DNA of 37,158 bases from Pseudomonas fontis. Its GTDB lineage: Bacteria; Pseudomonadota; Gammaproteobacteria; Pseudomonadales; Pseudomonadaceae. The stretch covers positions 1 to 37,158 of the forward strand of contig NZ_JAMDGY010000054.1 of the NCBI RefSeq assembly GCF_028656955.1, given 5' to 3'. The notes beneath the pieces are model-generated. The model ran no database searches, was not told the origin of the DNA, and saw only the letters and a list, made by a program, of their open reading frames with translations. A program made the translations under genes and the position numbers. Of the stretch, positions 15,811 through 27,282 are shown piece by piece (the stretch's first letter is position 1; every line of letters begins with the position of its first letter).

Positions 15811-17835
15811 ATGACCCGCGATGAGCCCTTCGAGAGCGGCCGCATGGCCAGCACCGACGACCACCCCGATGCCCCCCTGGGCCTGTCACAGGCCTTGTTG
15901 CTGCCACGCATCGTGATCGAAAACACCGAGCCGGTACTCGATGCCGGGCTGTATGCGGTCAAGGCCGTGGTCGGCCAGCCCATCAGCGTCAGCAGCAAGG
16001 TCTACACCGACGGCCATGACACCCTCGCGGTGATGCTCAACTGGCGCCAGGCCAGCAGCCGGCGCTGGCACTGCCAGGCCATGCAGAGCCTGGGCAACGA
16101 CAGCTGGCAAGGCAGTTTCGCCGTCAGCGAAATGGGCCGCCATGTGTTCTTCATCGAGGCCTGGATAGACCAGTACGCCAGCTACTGCCATGAACTGGCG
16201 AAAAAAGTCGCCGCCGCCGTCAACGTCGCGCTGGAACTCAAGGAAGGCCGCATCCACCTCGAACAGGCCGCAGCGCGCAGCAACGGCCCCTTGCGCACCC
16301 AGCTCCAGGCCCTGCTAAAGCGCCTGTCGAAGCTGTCGGCCAACGATCAGGTCGAGCGTCTGCTGCACGCCGACACCCGCACGCTGATGGCCGAGGCCGA
16401 CCTGCGCGCCTACCTCAGTCGCAGCCCGGAATTCCCGCTGGAGGTGGAACGCGAGCGGGCGCTGTTCGCCAGTTGGTACGAACTGTTCCCGCGCTCGATC
16501 ACCGACGATCCGCAACGCCACGGCACCTTCAACGACGTACACCAACGGCTGCCGATGATCCGCGACATGGGCTTTGATGTGCTGTACTTCCCACCCATCC
16601 ACCCGATTGGCACGGCGCACCGCAAAGGCCGCAACAATGCCTTGCAGGCAGAGCCGGACGACCCGGGCAGCCCCTACGCCATCGGTAGCCCCGAGGGCGG
16701 TCATGAGGCGATTCACCCACAACTGGGCAGCCGTGAAGATTTCCGCCGGCTGGTCGCCGCCGCTGCCGAGCACGGCCTGGAAATCGCCCTGGATTTCGCC
16801 ATCCAGTGCTCCCAGGATCACCCCTGGCTCAAGGAGCACCCCGGCTGGTTCTCCTGGCGCCCCGACGGCAGCATTCGCTACGCGGAAAACCCGCCGAAAA
16901 AATACCAGGACATCGTCAACGTCGACTTCTATGCCGCCGAGGCCATCCCGTCACTCTGGCTGGCCCTGCGTGACGTGGTGGTTGGCTGGGTCGAGGAGGG
17001 CGTGAAGCAGTTTCGCGTGGACAACCCGCACACCAAACCCTTGCCGTTCTGGCAATGGCTGATCGCCGATGTGCGCTCGCGCTACCCGGAGGTGATCTTC
17101 CTCGCCGAAGCCTTCACCACGCCGGCGATGATGGCGCGCCTGGGCAAAGTCGGCTATTCGCAGAGCTATACCTACTTCACCTGGCGCAACACCAAGGCCG
17201 AGTTGCAACGCTATTTTGAAGAGCTGAACCAGCCGCCGTGGCGCTATTGCTACCGGCCGAACTTCTTCGTCAACACGCCGGACATCAACCCGTACTTCCT
17301 GCACGAGTCCGGCCGCGCCGGCTTCCTCATCCGGGCAGCGCTGGCGACCATGGGCTCCGGCCTGTGGGGCATGTATTCAGGCTTTGAGCTGTATGAAGCC
17401 ACGCCTATCCCCGGCAAGGAGGAATACCTGGATTCAGAGAAATACGAGATACGCCCGCGCGACTTCACCCAGCCCGGCAACATCATCGCCGAGATCGCCC
17501 AGCTCAACCGCATCCGCCGACAGAACCCGGCATTGCACACCCACTTGGGCGTGCAGTTCTTCAATGCGTGGAACGACAACATCCTCTATTTCGGCAAACG
17601 CACCCCCGACGGCGACAACTTCATCCTTGTGGCCGTCAGCCTCGACCCGCACAACGCCCAGGAGGCCAACTTCGAGCTGCCGCTGTGGGAACTGGGCCTG
17701 GATGACAACGCCCAGACCCTCGGTGAAGACCTGATGACTGGCCACCGCTGGACCTGGCACGGCAAGACCCAATGGATGCGCATCGAGCCCTGGCACCAGC
17801 CGTTCGGTATCTGGCGTATCGAAAAAGCCCATTAG
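15811..17835 (+). CDS. glgE: Maltose-1-phosphate maltosyltransferase GlgE
   Basis: GlgE transfers maltosyl units from alpha-maltose 1-phosphate to the non-reducing end of alpha-1,4-glucans, releasing phosphate. It is the polymerase of the trehalose-to-glucan route. The 674-residue protein has an N-terminal beta domain and helical insert (about 1-210), then a GH13_3 barrel. Visible motifs are DVLYFPPIHPIG, the GlgE-specific HRKGRNN, FAIQCSQDHPW, the nucleophile in FRVDNPHTKP (about Asp402), the acid/base in FLAEAFTTPAMM (about Glu432), and WGMYSGFELYE. The ATG at 15811 has GGAG nine bases before it. It is the first gene of the rightward operon, with treS/pep2 starting 13 bases after its stop. 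Confidence 0.96.
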   Translation: MTRDEPFESGRMASTDDHPDAPLGLSQALLLPRIVIENTEPVLDAGLYAVKAVVGQPISVSSKVYTDGHDTLAVMLNWRQASSRRWHCQAMQSLGNDSWQGSFAVSEMGRHVFFIEAWIDQYASYCHELAKKVAAAVNVALELKEGRIHLEQAAARSNGPLRTQLQALLKRLSKLSANDQVERLLHADTRTLMAEADLRAYLSRSPEFPLEVERERALFASWYELFPRSITDDPQRHGTFNDVHQRLPMIRDMGFDVLYFPPIHPIGTAHRKGRNNALQAEPDDPGSPYAIGSPEGGHEAIHPQLGSREDFRRLVAAAAEHGLEIALDFAIQCSQDHPWLKEHPGWFSWRPDGSIRYAENPPKKYQDIVNVDFYAAEAIPSLWLALRDVVVGWVEEGVKQFRVDNPHTKPLPFWQWLIADVRSRYPEVIFLAEAFTTPAMMARLGKVGYSQSYTYFTWRNTKAELQRYFEELNQPPWRYCYRPNFFVNTPDINPYFLHESGRAGFLIRAALATMGSGLWGMYSGFELYEATPIPGKEEYLDSEKYEIRPRDFTQPGNIIAEIAQLNRIRRQNPALHTHLGVQFFNAWNDNILYFGKRTPDGDNFILVAVSLDPHNAQEANFELPLWELGLDDNAQTLGEDLMTGHRWTWHGKTQWMRIEPWHQPFGIWRIEKAH

Positions 17836-17848
17836 AAAGGAGTCGAGC

Positions 17849-21160
<3,312 letters not shown>

Positions 21161-23371
21161 ATGAGCACGCACAAGCGCGAACATGGGGGATTGGGCCGGG
21201 CAGACATCGATGATCTGGTGCATGCCCGCCATGCCGACGCCTTCGCCGTACTGGGACCGCATCCGGATGGTGCAGGCGGGCAATATGTGCGGGCATACCT
21301 GCCCGAGGCCTTGAGCGCACGGGTACTGGCGCGTGATGGCGGCCAGGTGCTGGCCGAGATGGAGCAGGGCAGCGTGCCCGGCCTGTTCGTCGCCCGCCTG
21401 GGTGCGCCGCAGGCGTACCTGTTGCAGGTCAACTGGGCCGGTGGCGAGCAGGTCACTGAAGACCCTTACAGTTTCGGCCCCTTGCTGGGGGAAATGGACC
21501 TCTACCTGTTTGCCGAGGGTAATCACCGCGACCTGGCGAACCGTTTCGGTGCGCAGTTAATCGAGGTCGAGGGCGTTGCCGGGGTGCGTTTTTCAGTGTG
21601 GGCGCCGAATGCACGGCGGGTCTCGGTGGTCGGCGACTTCAACAACTGGGATGGCCGTCGGCATCCGATGCGCCTGCGTCACCCTACGGGGGTCTGGGAA
21701 GTTTTCGTGCCGCGCCTGCAAGCAGGCGAGGCCTACAAGTACGAAGTGCTGGGCCGCGAAGGCATCCTGCCGCTCAAGGCCGACCCGTTGGCCCGAGCCA
21801 CCGAGCTACCGCCGAGCACTGCTTCACGGGTTGCCGATGTGCTGCAGCATGAGTGGCAGGACCAGCACTGGATGGAGGTGCGCGCCCAGCGCCAGGCCAC
21901 CAGTGCACCGCTGTCGATCTATGAACTGCACGCTGGCTCCTGGCAGTGCGAGATGGACGATGCAGGCGAAGTGACGCGCTTTTTCAACTGGCGTGAACTG
22001 GCCGAGAGACTGGTGCCGTATATCCAGCAACTGGGCTTCACCCATATCGAACTGATGCCGATCATGGAGCACCCGTTCGGTGGTTCCTGGGGCTATCAGC
22101 CGTTGTCGATGTTCGCGCCGACCGCGCGCTATGGGTCGGCCGATGATTTCGCCGCGTTTATCGACGCCTGCCACCAGGCCGGGATCGGCGTGCTGCTGGA
22201 TTGGGTGCCTGCGCATTTTCCCACCGACAGCCATGGCCTGGCGCGCTTCGATGGCACGGCATTGTATGAGTACGAAAACCCGCTCGAGGGCTTCCACCAG
22301 GACTGGGACACGCTGATCTACAACCTGGGGCGCAACGAGGTGCATGGTTTCATGCTGGCCTCGGCGCTGCATTGGCTCAAGCAGTTCCATATCGACGGGC
22401 TGCGAGTGGATGCGGTGGCGTCGATGCTGTACCGGGATTATTCGCGCAAGGCCGGGGAGTGGGTGCCCAACCGCCACGGCGGGCGAGAAAACCTGGAGGC
22501 CATCGACTTCCTGCGTCACCTCAACGATGTGGTGGCGCTGGAGGCGCCGGGGGCCCTGGTGATAGCCGAGGAGTCCACGGCCTGGCCGGGGGTCAGCCAG
22601 CCGACCCAGCAGGGTGGGCTGGGCTTTGCCTACAAGTGGAACATGGGCTGGATGCACGACACTTTGCATTACATCCAGAACGACCCGATCCACCGGACCT
22701 ACCATCACAACGAGATGAGTTTCGGGTTGATCTACGCGTACTCGGAGCATTTCATCCTGCCGATTTCCCACGATGAGGTGGTGCACGGCAAGCATTCGCT
22801 GATCGACAAGATGCCGGGGGACCGCTGGCAGAAGTTTGCCAACTTGCGCGCCTACCTGACCTTCATGTGGTGCCATCCGGGCAAGAAGCTGCTGTTCATG
22901 GGCTGCGAGTTTGGCCAGTGGCGTGAGTGGAACCATGACAGCGAGCTGGATTGGTATTTGCTGCAGTACAAGGAGCACCTTGGGGTGCAGCGTCTGGTCA
23001 GTGACTTAAACCGGCTGTACCGCGAGGAGCGTGCGCTGCATGAACAGGATTGCCTGCCGCAGGGCTTCCAGTGGCTGATTGGTGATGATGCGCGCAACAG
23101 CGTGTATGCCTGGCTGCGCTGGAGTGCGACGGGGGAGCCATTGCTGGTGGTGGCGAACTTCACCCCAGTGCCGCGCGAGCTGTATCGGATTGGCGTGCCG
23201 TTTGGCGAGCGTTGGCAGGAAGTGCTGAACAGCGATGCCGAGGGGTATGCGGGGTCCAATTACGGCAATGGCGGGATGGTTGAGAGCGAGGCCGTGCCGA
23301 GCCATGGGCAGCCGTTGTCGCTGGGGTTGAATCTGCCACCGTTGGCGGTGTTGATTTTGCGTCCGGTTTGA
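21161..23371 (+). CDS. glgB: 1,4-alpha-glucan branching enzyme GlgB
   Basis: GlgB cuts an alpha-1,4 chain and rejoins it by an alpha-1,6 bond, adding branches to the GlgE polymer. The 736-residue protein has two N-terminal carbohydrate-binding beta domains (about 15-115 and 125-225, the second with FSVWAPNARRVSVVGDFNNW). The GH13_9 barrel follows, with YELHAGSW, HIELMPIMEHPFGGSWGYQ, the nucleophile in LRVDAVASMLYRDYSR (Asp417), the acid/base in VIAEEST (Glu470) and PISHDEVVHGK. Length and residue numbering track E. coli GlgB with an offset of about 12. ATG follows the treS stop with no spacing (TAG-ATG), so translational coupling is likely. It is the last gene of the operon, followed by a REPIN. 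Confidence 0.96.
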   Translation: MSTHKREHGGLGRADIDDLVHARHADAFAVLGPHPDGAGGQYVRAYLPEALSARVLARDGGQVLAEMEQGSVPGLFVARLGAPQAYLLQVNWAGGEQVTEDPYSFGPLLGEMDLYLFAEGNHRDLANRFGAQLIEVEGVAGVRFSVWAPNARRVSVVGDFNNWDGRRHPMRLRHPTGVWEVFVPRLQAGEAYKYEVLGREGILPLKADPLARATELPPSTASRVADVLQHEWQDQHWMEVRAQRQATSAPLSIYELHAGSWQCEMDDAGEVTRFFNWRELAERLVPYIQQLGFTHIELMPIMEHPFGGSWGYQPLSMFAPTARYGSADDFAAFIDACHQAGIGVLLDWVPAHFPTDSHGLARFDGTALYEYENPLEGFHQDWDTLIYNLGRNEVHGFMLASALHWLKQFHIDGLRVDAVASMLYRDYSRKAGEWVPNRHGGRENLEAIDFLRHLNDVVALEAPGALVIAEESTAWPGVSQPTQQGGLGFAYKWNMGWMHDTLHYIQNDPIHRTYHHNEMSFGLIYAYSEHFILPISHDEVVHGKHSLIDKMPGDRWQKFANLRAYLTFMWCHPGKKLLFMGCEFGQWREWNHDSELDWYLLQYKEHLGVQRLVSDLNRLYREERALHEQDCLPQGFQWLIGDDARNSVYAWLRWSATGEPLLVVANFTPVPRELYRIGVPFGERWQEVLNSDAEGYAGSNYGNGGMVESEAVPSHGQPLSLGLNLPPLAVLILRPV

Positions 23372-23395
23372 GGGGGTGGGCCTGCTTTGCAGGCC

Positions 23396-23506
23396 ATCGC
23401 CGGCAAGGCCGGCTCCCACAGGATTGGTGTTGTATATGCTACATCTGTATCTGTATCTGTATCTGTATCTGTATCTGTATCTGTGGGAGCCGGCCTTGCC
23501 GGCGAT
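23396..23506. repeat. REPIN between glgB and cntB
   Basis: Two REP sequences of the same family face each other: a reverse copy at 23396-23419 (ATCGCCGG...CTCCCAC) and a forward copy at 23483-23506 (GTGGGAGC...GCGAT), 63 bases apart. Just before it is a separate 7-base stem, GGCCTGC-TTT-GCAGGCC (23379-23395). The element fills the gap between two convergent operons, a usual REPIN position, and may shield both messages from 3' decay. Confidence 0.85.
23443..23484 (+). repeat. Hexanucleotide tandem repeat, seven ATCTGT units
   Basis: Seven perfect consecutive copies of ATCTGT fill most of the REPIN loop. The last unit runs directly into the forward REP (its GT are the first two bases of GTGGGAG). 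Perfect identity of all units points to recent expansion by slippage. It lies outside any gene, so a change in copy number would not shift a reading frame, but it would change the REPIN loop length. Confidence 0.95.
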
Positions 23507-23523
23507 CGGCCGCATCGCGGCCG
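23507..23523. terminator. GC-rich hairpin before the cntB stop
   Basis: A perfect stem CGGCCGC / GCGGCCG with loop ATC follows the REPIN directly and ends five bases before the cntB stop codon. No T-run is present. With the REPIN it makes a stack of stems between convergent transcripts, so a role in ending or stabilising transcripts is plausible but unproven. Confidence 0.4.
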
Positions 23524-23528
23524 CAAGG

Positions 23529-24500
23529 TCAGAGATCCAGCACCAATCGCGCCGACTTTGCCCGCGACACACACAGCATCATGGTCTGCTGCGAAGCCTT
23601 CTCTTCATCGCTCAGGTACTGGTCGAAATGCTCGGCCTCACCGTCCAGAATCGCCGTTTCACAGGTGCCACATACACCCTCCCGGCACAGGCATTCCACC
23701 TTCGCCGCCTTCGACTTCTCGATGGCCTGGAGGATGGTCATGCCCGCTTCTACCTGCAACTCCGTACCGGACTTGGCCAGCACAACCGTAAACGCCCCGC
23801 CCGTCACCGGCGCCGCCGCGAACTGCTCCCAGTGCACCCGTGCTTCGGCAATCCCGGCCTTGGCAGCCGTATTGATCACCGCATCGATCAGCGGCTTGGG
23901 CCCGCACACATAAAGATGTGCTGACGCTTCCAGCCCCGCACACAGGGCCGCCAGGTCCAGCTTGCGCTCCAGGCTGTCGATATAGAAACGCACATTACCG
24001 GCATGTGGCCCTGTTTCCAGGTCGCCCTGGAACGCTCCATGCTCGGGGCTGCGGAACGCATAATGCAGCTCGTAGTCAGTCGCCCCACCTTCCAGCTCAT
24101 GCAACTGCGCCATAAACGGGGTAATACCGATGCCCCCGGCAATCAGCACATGCTTGCCCGCCGTCGGCTCCAAGGCAAACAGGTTGTTCGGCGTGGAAAT
24201 GGTCAGCCGCGACCCCACCTCGACCTGCTGGTGCATGAACGCCGAACCACCCTTGGACTGCTCTTCCAGGCGCACGCCGATCTGATAGCTGCGCAGGTCG
24301 CGCGGGTTGCTCATCAGCGAATAGGCGTTGCTGAACTGGCTGCCATCGGCGCCCTGCATCTGCACGATCACATGGCTGCCGCCGGTAAACGCCGGCAACG
24401 CGCCGCCCTCTTCACGGGCCAGGGTGAAGCGCTTGATCAGTGGGGTTGCCTGCTCGACCGCCGTGACCTGCACGCTGAACATTTCATACTTGTTGGCCAT
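23529..24500 (-). CDS. cntB: Carnitine monooxygenase reductase subunit CntB
   Basis: CntB (YeaX type) passes electrons from NAD(P)H through a flavin and a [2Fe-2S] centre to the Rieske oxygenase CntA. The 323-residue protein has an N-terminal flavin-binding beta barrel (about 1-105, with NAYSLMSNP), a nucleotide-binding domain (about 110-225, with GGIGITPFMAQL and CGPKPLID), and a C-terminal plant-type ferredoxin domain. The iron-sulphur ligands are visible as Cys272, Cys277, Cys280 and Cys310 (C-x4-C-x2-C-x29-C). Size and domain order match the phthalate-dioxygenase-reductase family. Homologous reductases serve other Rieske oxygenases, so the specific call rests on the clear identity of CntA in the same operon. 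It is the last gene; 23 bases separate it from the aldehyde dehydrogenase gene. Confidence 0.88.
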   Translation of the reverse strand: MANKYEMFSVQVTAVEQATPLIKRFTLAREEGGALPAFTGGSHVIVQMQGADGSQFSNAYSLMSNPRDLRSYQIGVRLEEQSKGGSAFMHQQVEVGSRLTISTPNNLFALEPTAGKHVLIAGGIGITPFMAQLHELEGGATDYELHYAFRSPEHGAFQGDLETGPHAGNVRFYIDSLERKLDLAALCAGLEASAHLYVCGPKPLIDAVINTAAKAGIAEARVHWEQFAAAPVTGGAFTVVLAKSGTELQVEAGMTILQAIEKSKAAKVECLCREGVCGTCETAILDGEAEHFDQYLSDEEKASQQTMMLCVSRAKSARLVLDL

Positions 24501-24523
24501 GATTCACCTCGACTGCACCCGGC

Positions 24524-25972
24524 TCAGACCGCCAGGCACAGGTACTTGATTTCCAGATAGTCTTCGATGCCGTACTTGGAGCCTTCACGGCCCAGGCCGG
24601 ACTGCTTGACGCCACCAAACGGCGCGACCTCGTTGGAGATCAGCCCGGTGTTGATGCCGACCATGCCGTACTCAAGACGCTCGGCGACCTTGAACACGCG
24701 GGCGATGTCGCGGCTGTAGAAGTACGCGGCCAGGCCATACAGCGTGGCGTTGGCCTGGGCGATCACTTCGTCGTCGCTGCTGAAGCGCACGATGGCCGCG
24801 ACCGGGCCGAAGATCTCCTCTTCCAGCAGCTCCATGCCCGGGCGAATTCCGGCAAGCACGGTCGGCTCGAAGAAGTTGCCGCCCAGGGCATGGGCCTGAC
24901 CGCCAAGCACCAGCTGCGCGCCCTTGCCGACGGCGTCGTCGATCAGGCTGCGGACCTTGGCCACCGCCTTGTCACTGATCAGCGGGCCAATCTGCGTGCC
25001 GCTGGCGGTGCCATGGCCGACGCCGAGAGCTTTCACACGCTCGACGAAACGTTCGGTGAACTGCGCATAGACGCTGTCGTGCACGTAGAAGCGGTTCACG
25101 CACACGCAGGTTTGCCCGGCATTGCGGTACTTGGCGATCACTGCGCCTTCCACGGCGGCGTCGATATCGGCGTCGTCGAAGACAATGAACGGTGCGTTGC
25201 CGCCCAGCTCCAGCGAGACTTTCTTGATTGTCTCGGCGCACTGCGCCATCAGCAGGCGGCCAATCGGCGTCGAGCCGGTAAAGCTCAGCTTGCGCACGGC
25301 AGGGTGACCGGTGAACTGCGCACCAATTGCCGGCGCGTCGCCGGTCACCACGCTGAATACGCCAGCCGGCACGCCAGCGCGCTCGGCAAGCTCAGCCAGG
25401 GCCAGGGCGCAGAACGGCGTTTCGTTGGCCGGCTTGACCACGATGGTGCACCCGGCAGCCAGCGCCGGGGCGACCTTGCGGGTGATCATCGCGGCCGGGA
25501 AGTTCCACGGGGTAATCGCCGTGCACACGCCGATGCCTTGCTTGACCACCAGCAGGCGCTTGTCGCTGGAGGGGCTTGGAATGACGTCGCCGTAGACGCG
25601 TTTGCCTTCCTCGGCGAACCATTCGACGAAGGAGGCGGCGTAGCGGATTTCGCCCAGGGCTTCATGCAGGGGTTTGCCCTGCTCGAAAGTCATCAGTTGG
25701 GCGAGGTCGTTCTCGTGTTCGAGCAGCAACTCGAACCAGCGGCGCAGCACCTGCGCGCGCTCCTTGGCGGTACGCCCACGCCAGTCTTGCAGCGCGGCTT
25801 CGGCCGCTTCGATGGCCTGAACGGCCTCGGCAGCGCCCATCAGCGGTACGCTGCCGAGCAGCTCGCCGTTGGCCGGGTCGCTGACCTCGACCCGGCGTCC
25901 ATCGGCGGCATCACACCAGGCCCCGGCGATATAGGCCTGCTGGCGGAACAATCGGGAATCGTTGAGCTTCAC
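24524..25972 (-). CDS. NAD(P)-dependent aldehyde dehydrogenase, probable malic semialdehyde dehydrogenase
   Basis: A 482-residue aldehyde dehydrogenase of the succinate-semialdehyde (GabD) group. It has ITPWNFPAAMITRK for cofactor binding, FTGSTPIGR, the general base in LELGGNAPF (Glu255), the catalytic cysteine in NAGQTCVCVNRFYV (Cys289, with a second Cys two residues on) and EEIFGPVAAI. Length is typical. By annotation transfer alone it would be called GabD, but no GABA gene is nearby. Its place between cntA and cntB suggests that it oxidises malic semialdehyde, the C4 product of carnitine cleavage, to malate. That substrate is inferred from context. The start is GTG with GGAG eight bases before it; cntA ends 51 bases upstream. 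Confidence 0.85.
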   Translation of the reverse strand: MKLNDSRLFRQQAYIAGAWCDAADGRRVEVSDPANGELLGSVPLMGAAEAVQAIEAAEAALQDWRGRTAKERAQVLRRWFELLLEHENDLAQLMTFEQGKPLHEALGEIRYAASFVEWFAEEGKRVYGDVIPSPSSDKRLLVVKQGIGVCTAITPWNFPAAMITRKVAPALAAGCTIVVKPANETPFCALALAELAERAGVPAGVFSVVTGDAPAIGAQFTGHPAVRKLSFTGSTPIGRLLMAQCAETIKKVSLELGGNAPFIVFDDADIDAAVEGAVIAKYRNAGQTCVCVNRFYVHDSVYAQFTERFVERVKALGVGHGTASGTQIGPLISDKAVAKVRSLIDDAVGKGAQLVLGGQAHALGGNFFEPTVLAGIRPGMELLEEEIFGPVAAIVRFSSDDEVIAQANATLYGLAAYFYSRDIARVFKVAERLEYGMVGINTGLISNEVAPFGGVKQSGLGREGSKYGIEDYLEIKYLCLAV

Positions 25973-26023
25973 GCAAGGTACTCCGTTGTCACCCCCGGCG
26001 GCGGGCGCCGGGGGCGGGGCTTA

Positions 26024-27145
26024 TCAAGCGTCGAGGTGGGCGACGGCGATCAGGTTGTGGAAGTGGGCAATGCCGTGCTCGCTCATGCCGCTACGCTCGC
26101 GGTCGGCCATGATCCGGCCCTGGCCACGATAGCCACGGGACTTCAGGCCTTTCTGCACGCTTTCTACCAGGCGCAGGTCTTCCGGGCGGAACACTTCGCG
26201 GTACCAGTCGATCAGCTTCTGCTGATCCGCGGTGATGTCCTTGTTGAGGAAGTAGACGTCGTAGTGCTGCAGGGTGGTTTCGGCATCGACCGGGAACTCG
26301 TAGATCACGGTCATGAAGTTCGCCCCTGGTGGCACGTTGAACATGGTGCACGGCCAGGCCCAGAAGCCGGCGAAGGAGGGGTCCTTGACGCTTTCATCAA
26401 AGCTGAACGATTGCTCGGACGGCTTGGCCAGCCCGTATTGCAGGGTCCAGTTGCCGTGCATGCTGTGGCTGTACTGGCCGACGTCCACCGAGTCGGAGAA
26501 CCCAGGGTGCGCCGGGGCGCAGTGGTAGCACTCGAGGTAGTTGTCGACGATGGATTTCCAGTTGGCCGGGGTGTCGCTGACAAAGCGTGCGGCCAGTTGC
26601 AGGTCATCGATCACCGCGCAGGCTTCGCGCATGCGCGCGGCCAGGCCTGGCAGTTGCTCCTCGACCGGGCCGGCTTGCATGTCCATGTTGATGTAGATGA
26701 AACCTGCGTATTCCTCGACGCGCAGTTGCACCAGGCTGGAGTTGTCCTTGTCGAAATTGGCCACGTTCTCGCAGTTGCGCGCGTGGGCCAGGTCGCCGTC
26801 GAGCTTGAAGGCCCAGGCGTGGTAAGGGCAGGTGATGACGTTCTTGGCCTTGCCGCTGCCCTGGAGCAACTGGTGGCCACGGTGCGGGCAAACGTTGTAG
26901 AAGGCGCGCAGGACGCTGTCGCGACCGCGTACCACGATGATGCTTTCGCCGATCACTTCACGGGTGATGTAGGCGTTGTTCTCGGCCACTTCACTGCGAT
27001 GGCCGATACAGATCCAGCTGCGGGCGAAGATGCTTTCCTTCTCGTGTTCGAACACGGCCTTGTCGGTGTAGAACTTGGCCGGAATGGTAAAGGCCTCATC
27101 GGCGCTGGCGCAGAAGTCGGCAGGCAGGCGTTGGAAATCGTTCAT
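26024..27145 (-). CDS. cntA: Carnitine monooxygenase oxygenase subunit CntA
   Basis: CntA (YeaW) is a Rieske non-haem iron oxygenase that cleaves L-carnitine to trimethylamine and malic semialdehyde. The 373-residue protein has the Rieske ligands Cys86, His88, Cys106 and His109 (CPHRGHQLL and CPYHAW) and the mononuclear iron ligands His208, His213 and Asp323. The bridge between the two centres is Glu205 in NYLECYHC, where most Rieske oxygenases have Asp; this Glu and the numbering match the characterised Acinetobacter CntA as I know it. Long stretches are the same as E. coli YeaW (for example RLVESVQKGLKSRGYRGQGR). This separates it from the glycine-betaine oxygenase GbcA. AGGAG precedes the ATG. 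It lies downstream of a paired GTTAAC operator and a terminator, so it probably has its own promoter. Confidence 0.93.
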   Translation of the reverse strand: MNDFQRLPADFCASADEAFTIPAKFYTDKAVFEHEKESIFARSWICIGHRSEVAENNAYITREVIGESIIVVRGRDSVLRAFYNVCPHRGHQLLQGSGKAKNVITCPYHAWAFKLDGDLAHARNCENVANFDKDNSSLVQLRVEEYAGFIYINMDMQAGPVEEQLPGLAARMREACAVIDDLQLAARFVSDTPANWKSIVDNYLECYHCAPAHPGFSDSVDVGQYSHSMHGNWTLQYGLAKPSEQSFSFDESVKDPSFAGFWAWPCTMFNVPPGANFMTVIYEFPVDAETTLQHYDVYFLNKDITADQQKLIDWYREVFRPEDLRLVESVQKGLKSRGYRGQGRIMADRERSGMSEHGIAHFHNLIAVAHLDA

Positions 27146-27191
27146 GCGTATCTCCTCACAAGCGCGGTCAGCGGTTGACGCGCTTTTTACT

Positions 27192-27220
27192 TATTGGTTA
27201 ACGAGTATCTATTGGTTAAC
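27192..27220 (-). promoter_or_regulatory. Paired GTTAAC operator upstream of cntA
   Basis: An 11-base direct repeat, TATTGGTTAAC, occurs at 27192-27202 and 27210-27220, giving GTTAAC-N12-GTTAAC with an 18-base period. It lies 50-75 bases before the cntA start. On the minus strand a possible promoter (TTGCCC, 16 bases, GATACT) would overlap it. The same spaced pair occurs before the BCCT gene. Two sites on nearly the same helix face suggest cooperative binding of a regulator; which regulator is not known. Confidence 0.6.
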
Positions 27221-27229
27221 AAGCTGGGC

Positions 27230-27264
27230 AAAAAAATATCCCGTTGCCTGCTTCCTTGCAGGCA
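27230..27264 (-). terminator. Intrinsic-terminator-like structure near the BCCT/cntA boundary
   Basis: On the minus strand, after the BCCT stop at 27283, a 7-base stem TGCCTGC-AAGGAA-GCAGGCA (27264 to 27245) is followed, after eight bases, by seven Ts (27236 to 27230). The gap between stem and T-run is longer than ideal. It would separate the transporter message from the cntA message, which fits a second operator just beyond it. Confidence 0.5.
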
Positions 27265-27282
27265 CTGCGGGAGGGTCGGGCG

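Noticed and set aside
23443..23484. CRISPR-like repeat array
   Set aside because: Units of six bases without spacers; a simple slippage repeat.
26024..27145. Glycine betaine monooxygenase GbcA as identity of the Rieske protein
   Set aside because: Long stretches and the Glu205 bridge match YeaW/CntA, and the neighbours (D-malate dehydrogenase, YeaX-type reductase, BCCT gene) fit carnitine cleavage.
24890..27178. Long plus-strand open frame opposite the aldehyde dehydrogenase and cntA genes
   Set aside because: An antisense shadow: it spans two genes and the gap between them, is low in lysine with rich Val/Gly/Ala/His, and matches no family.
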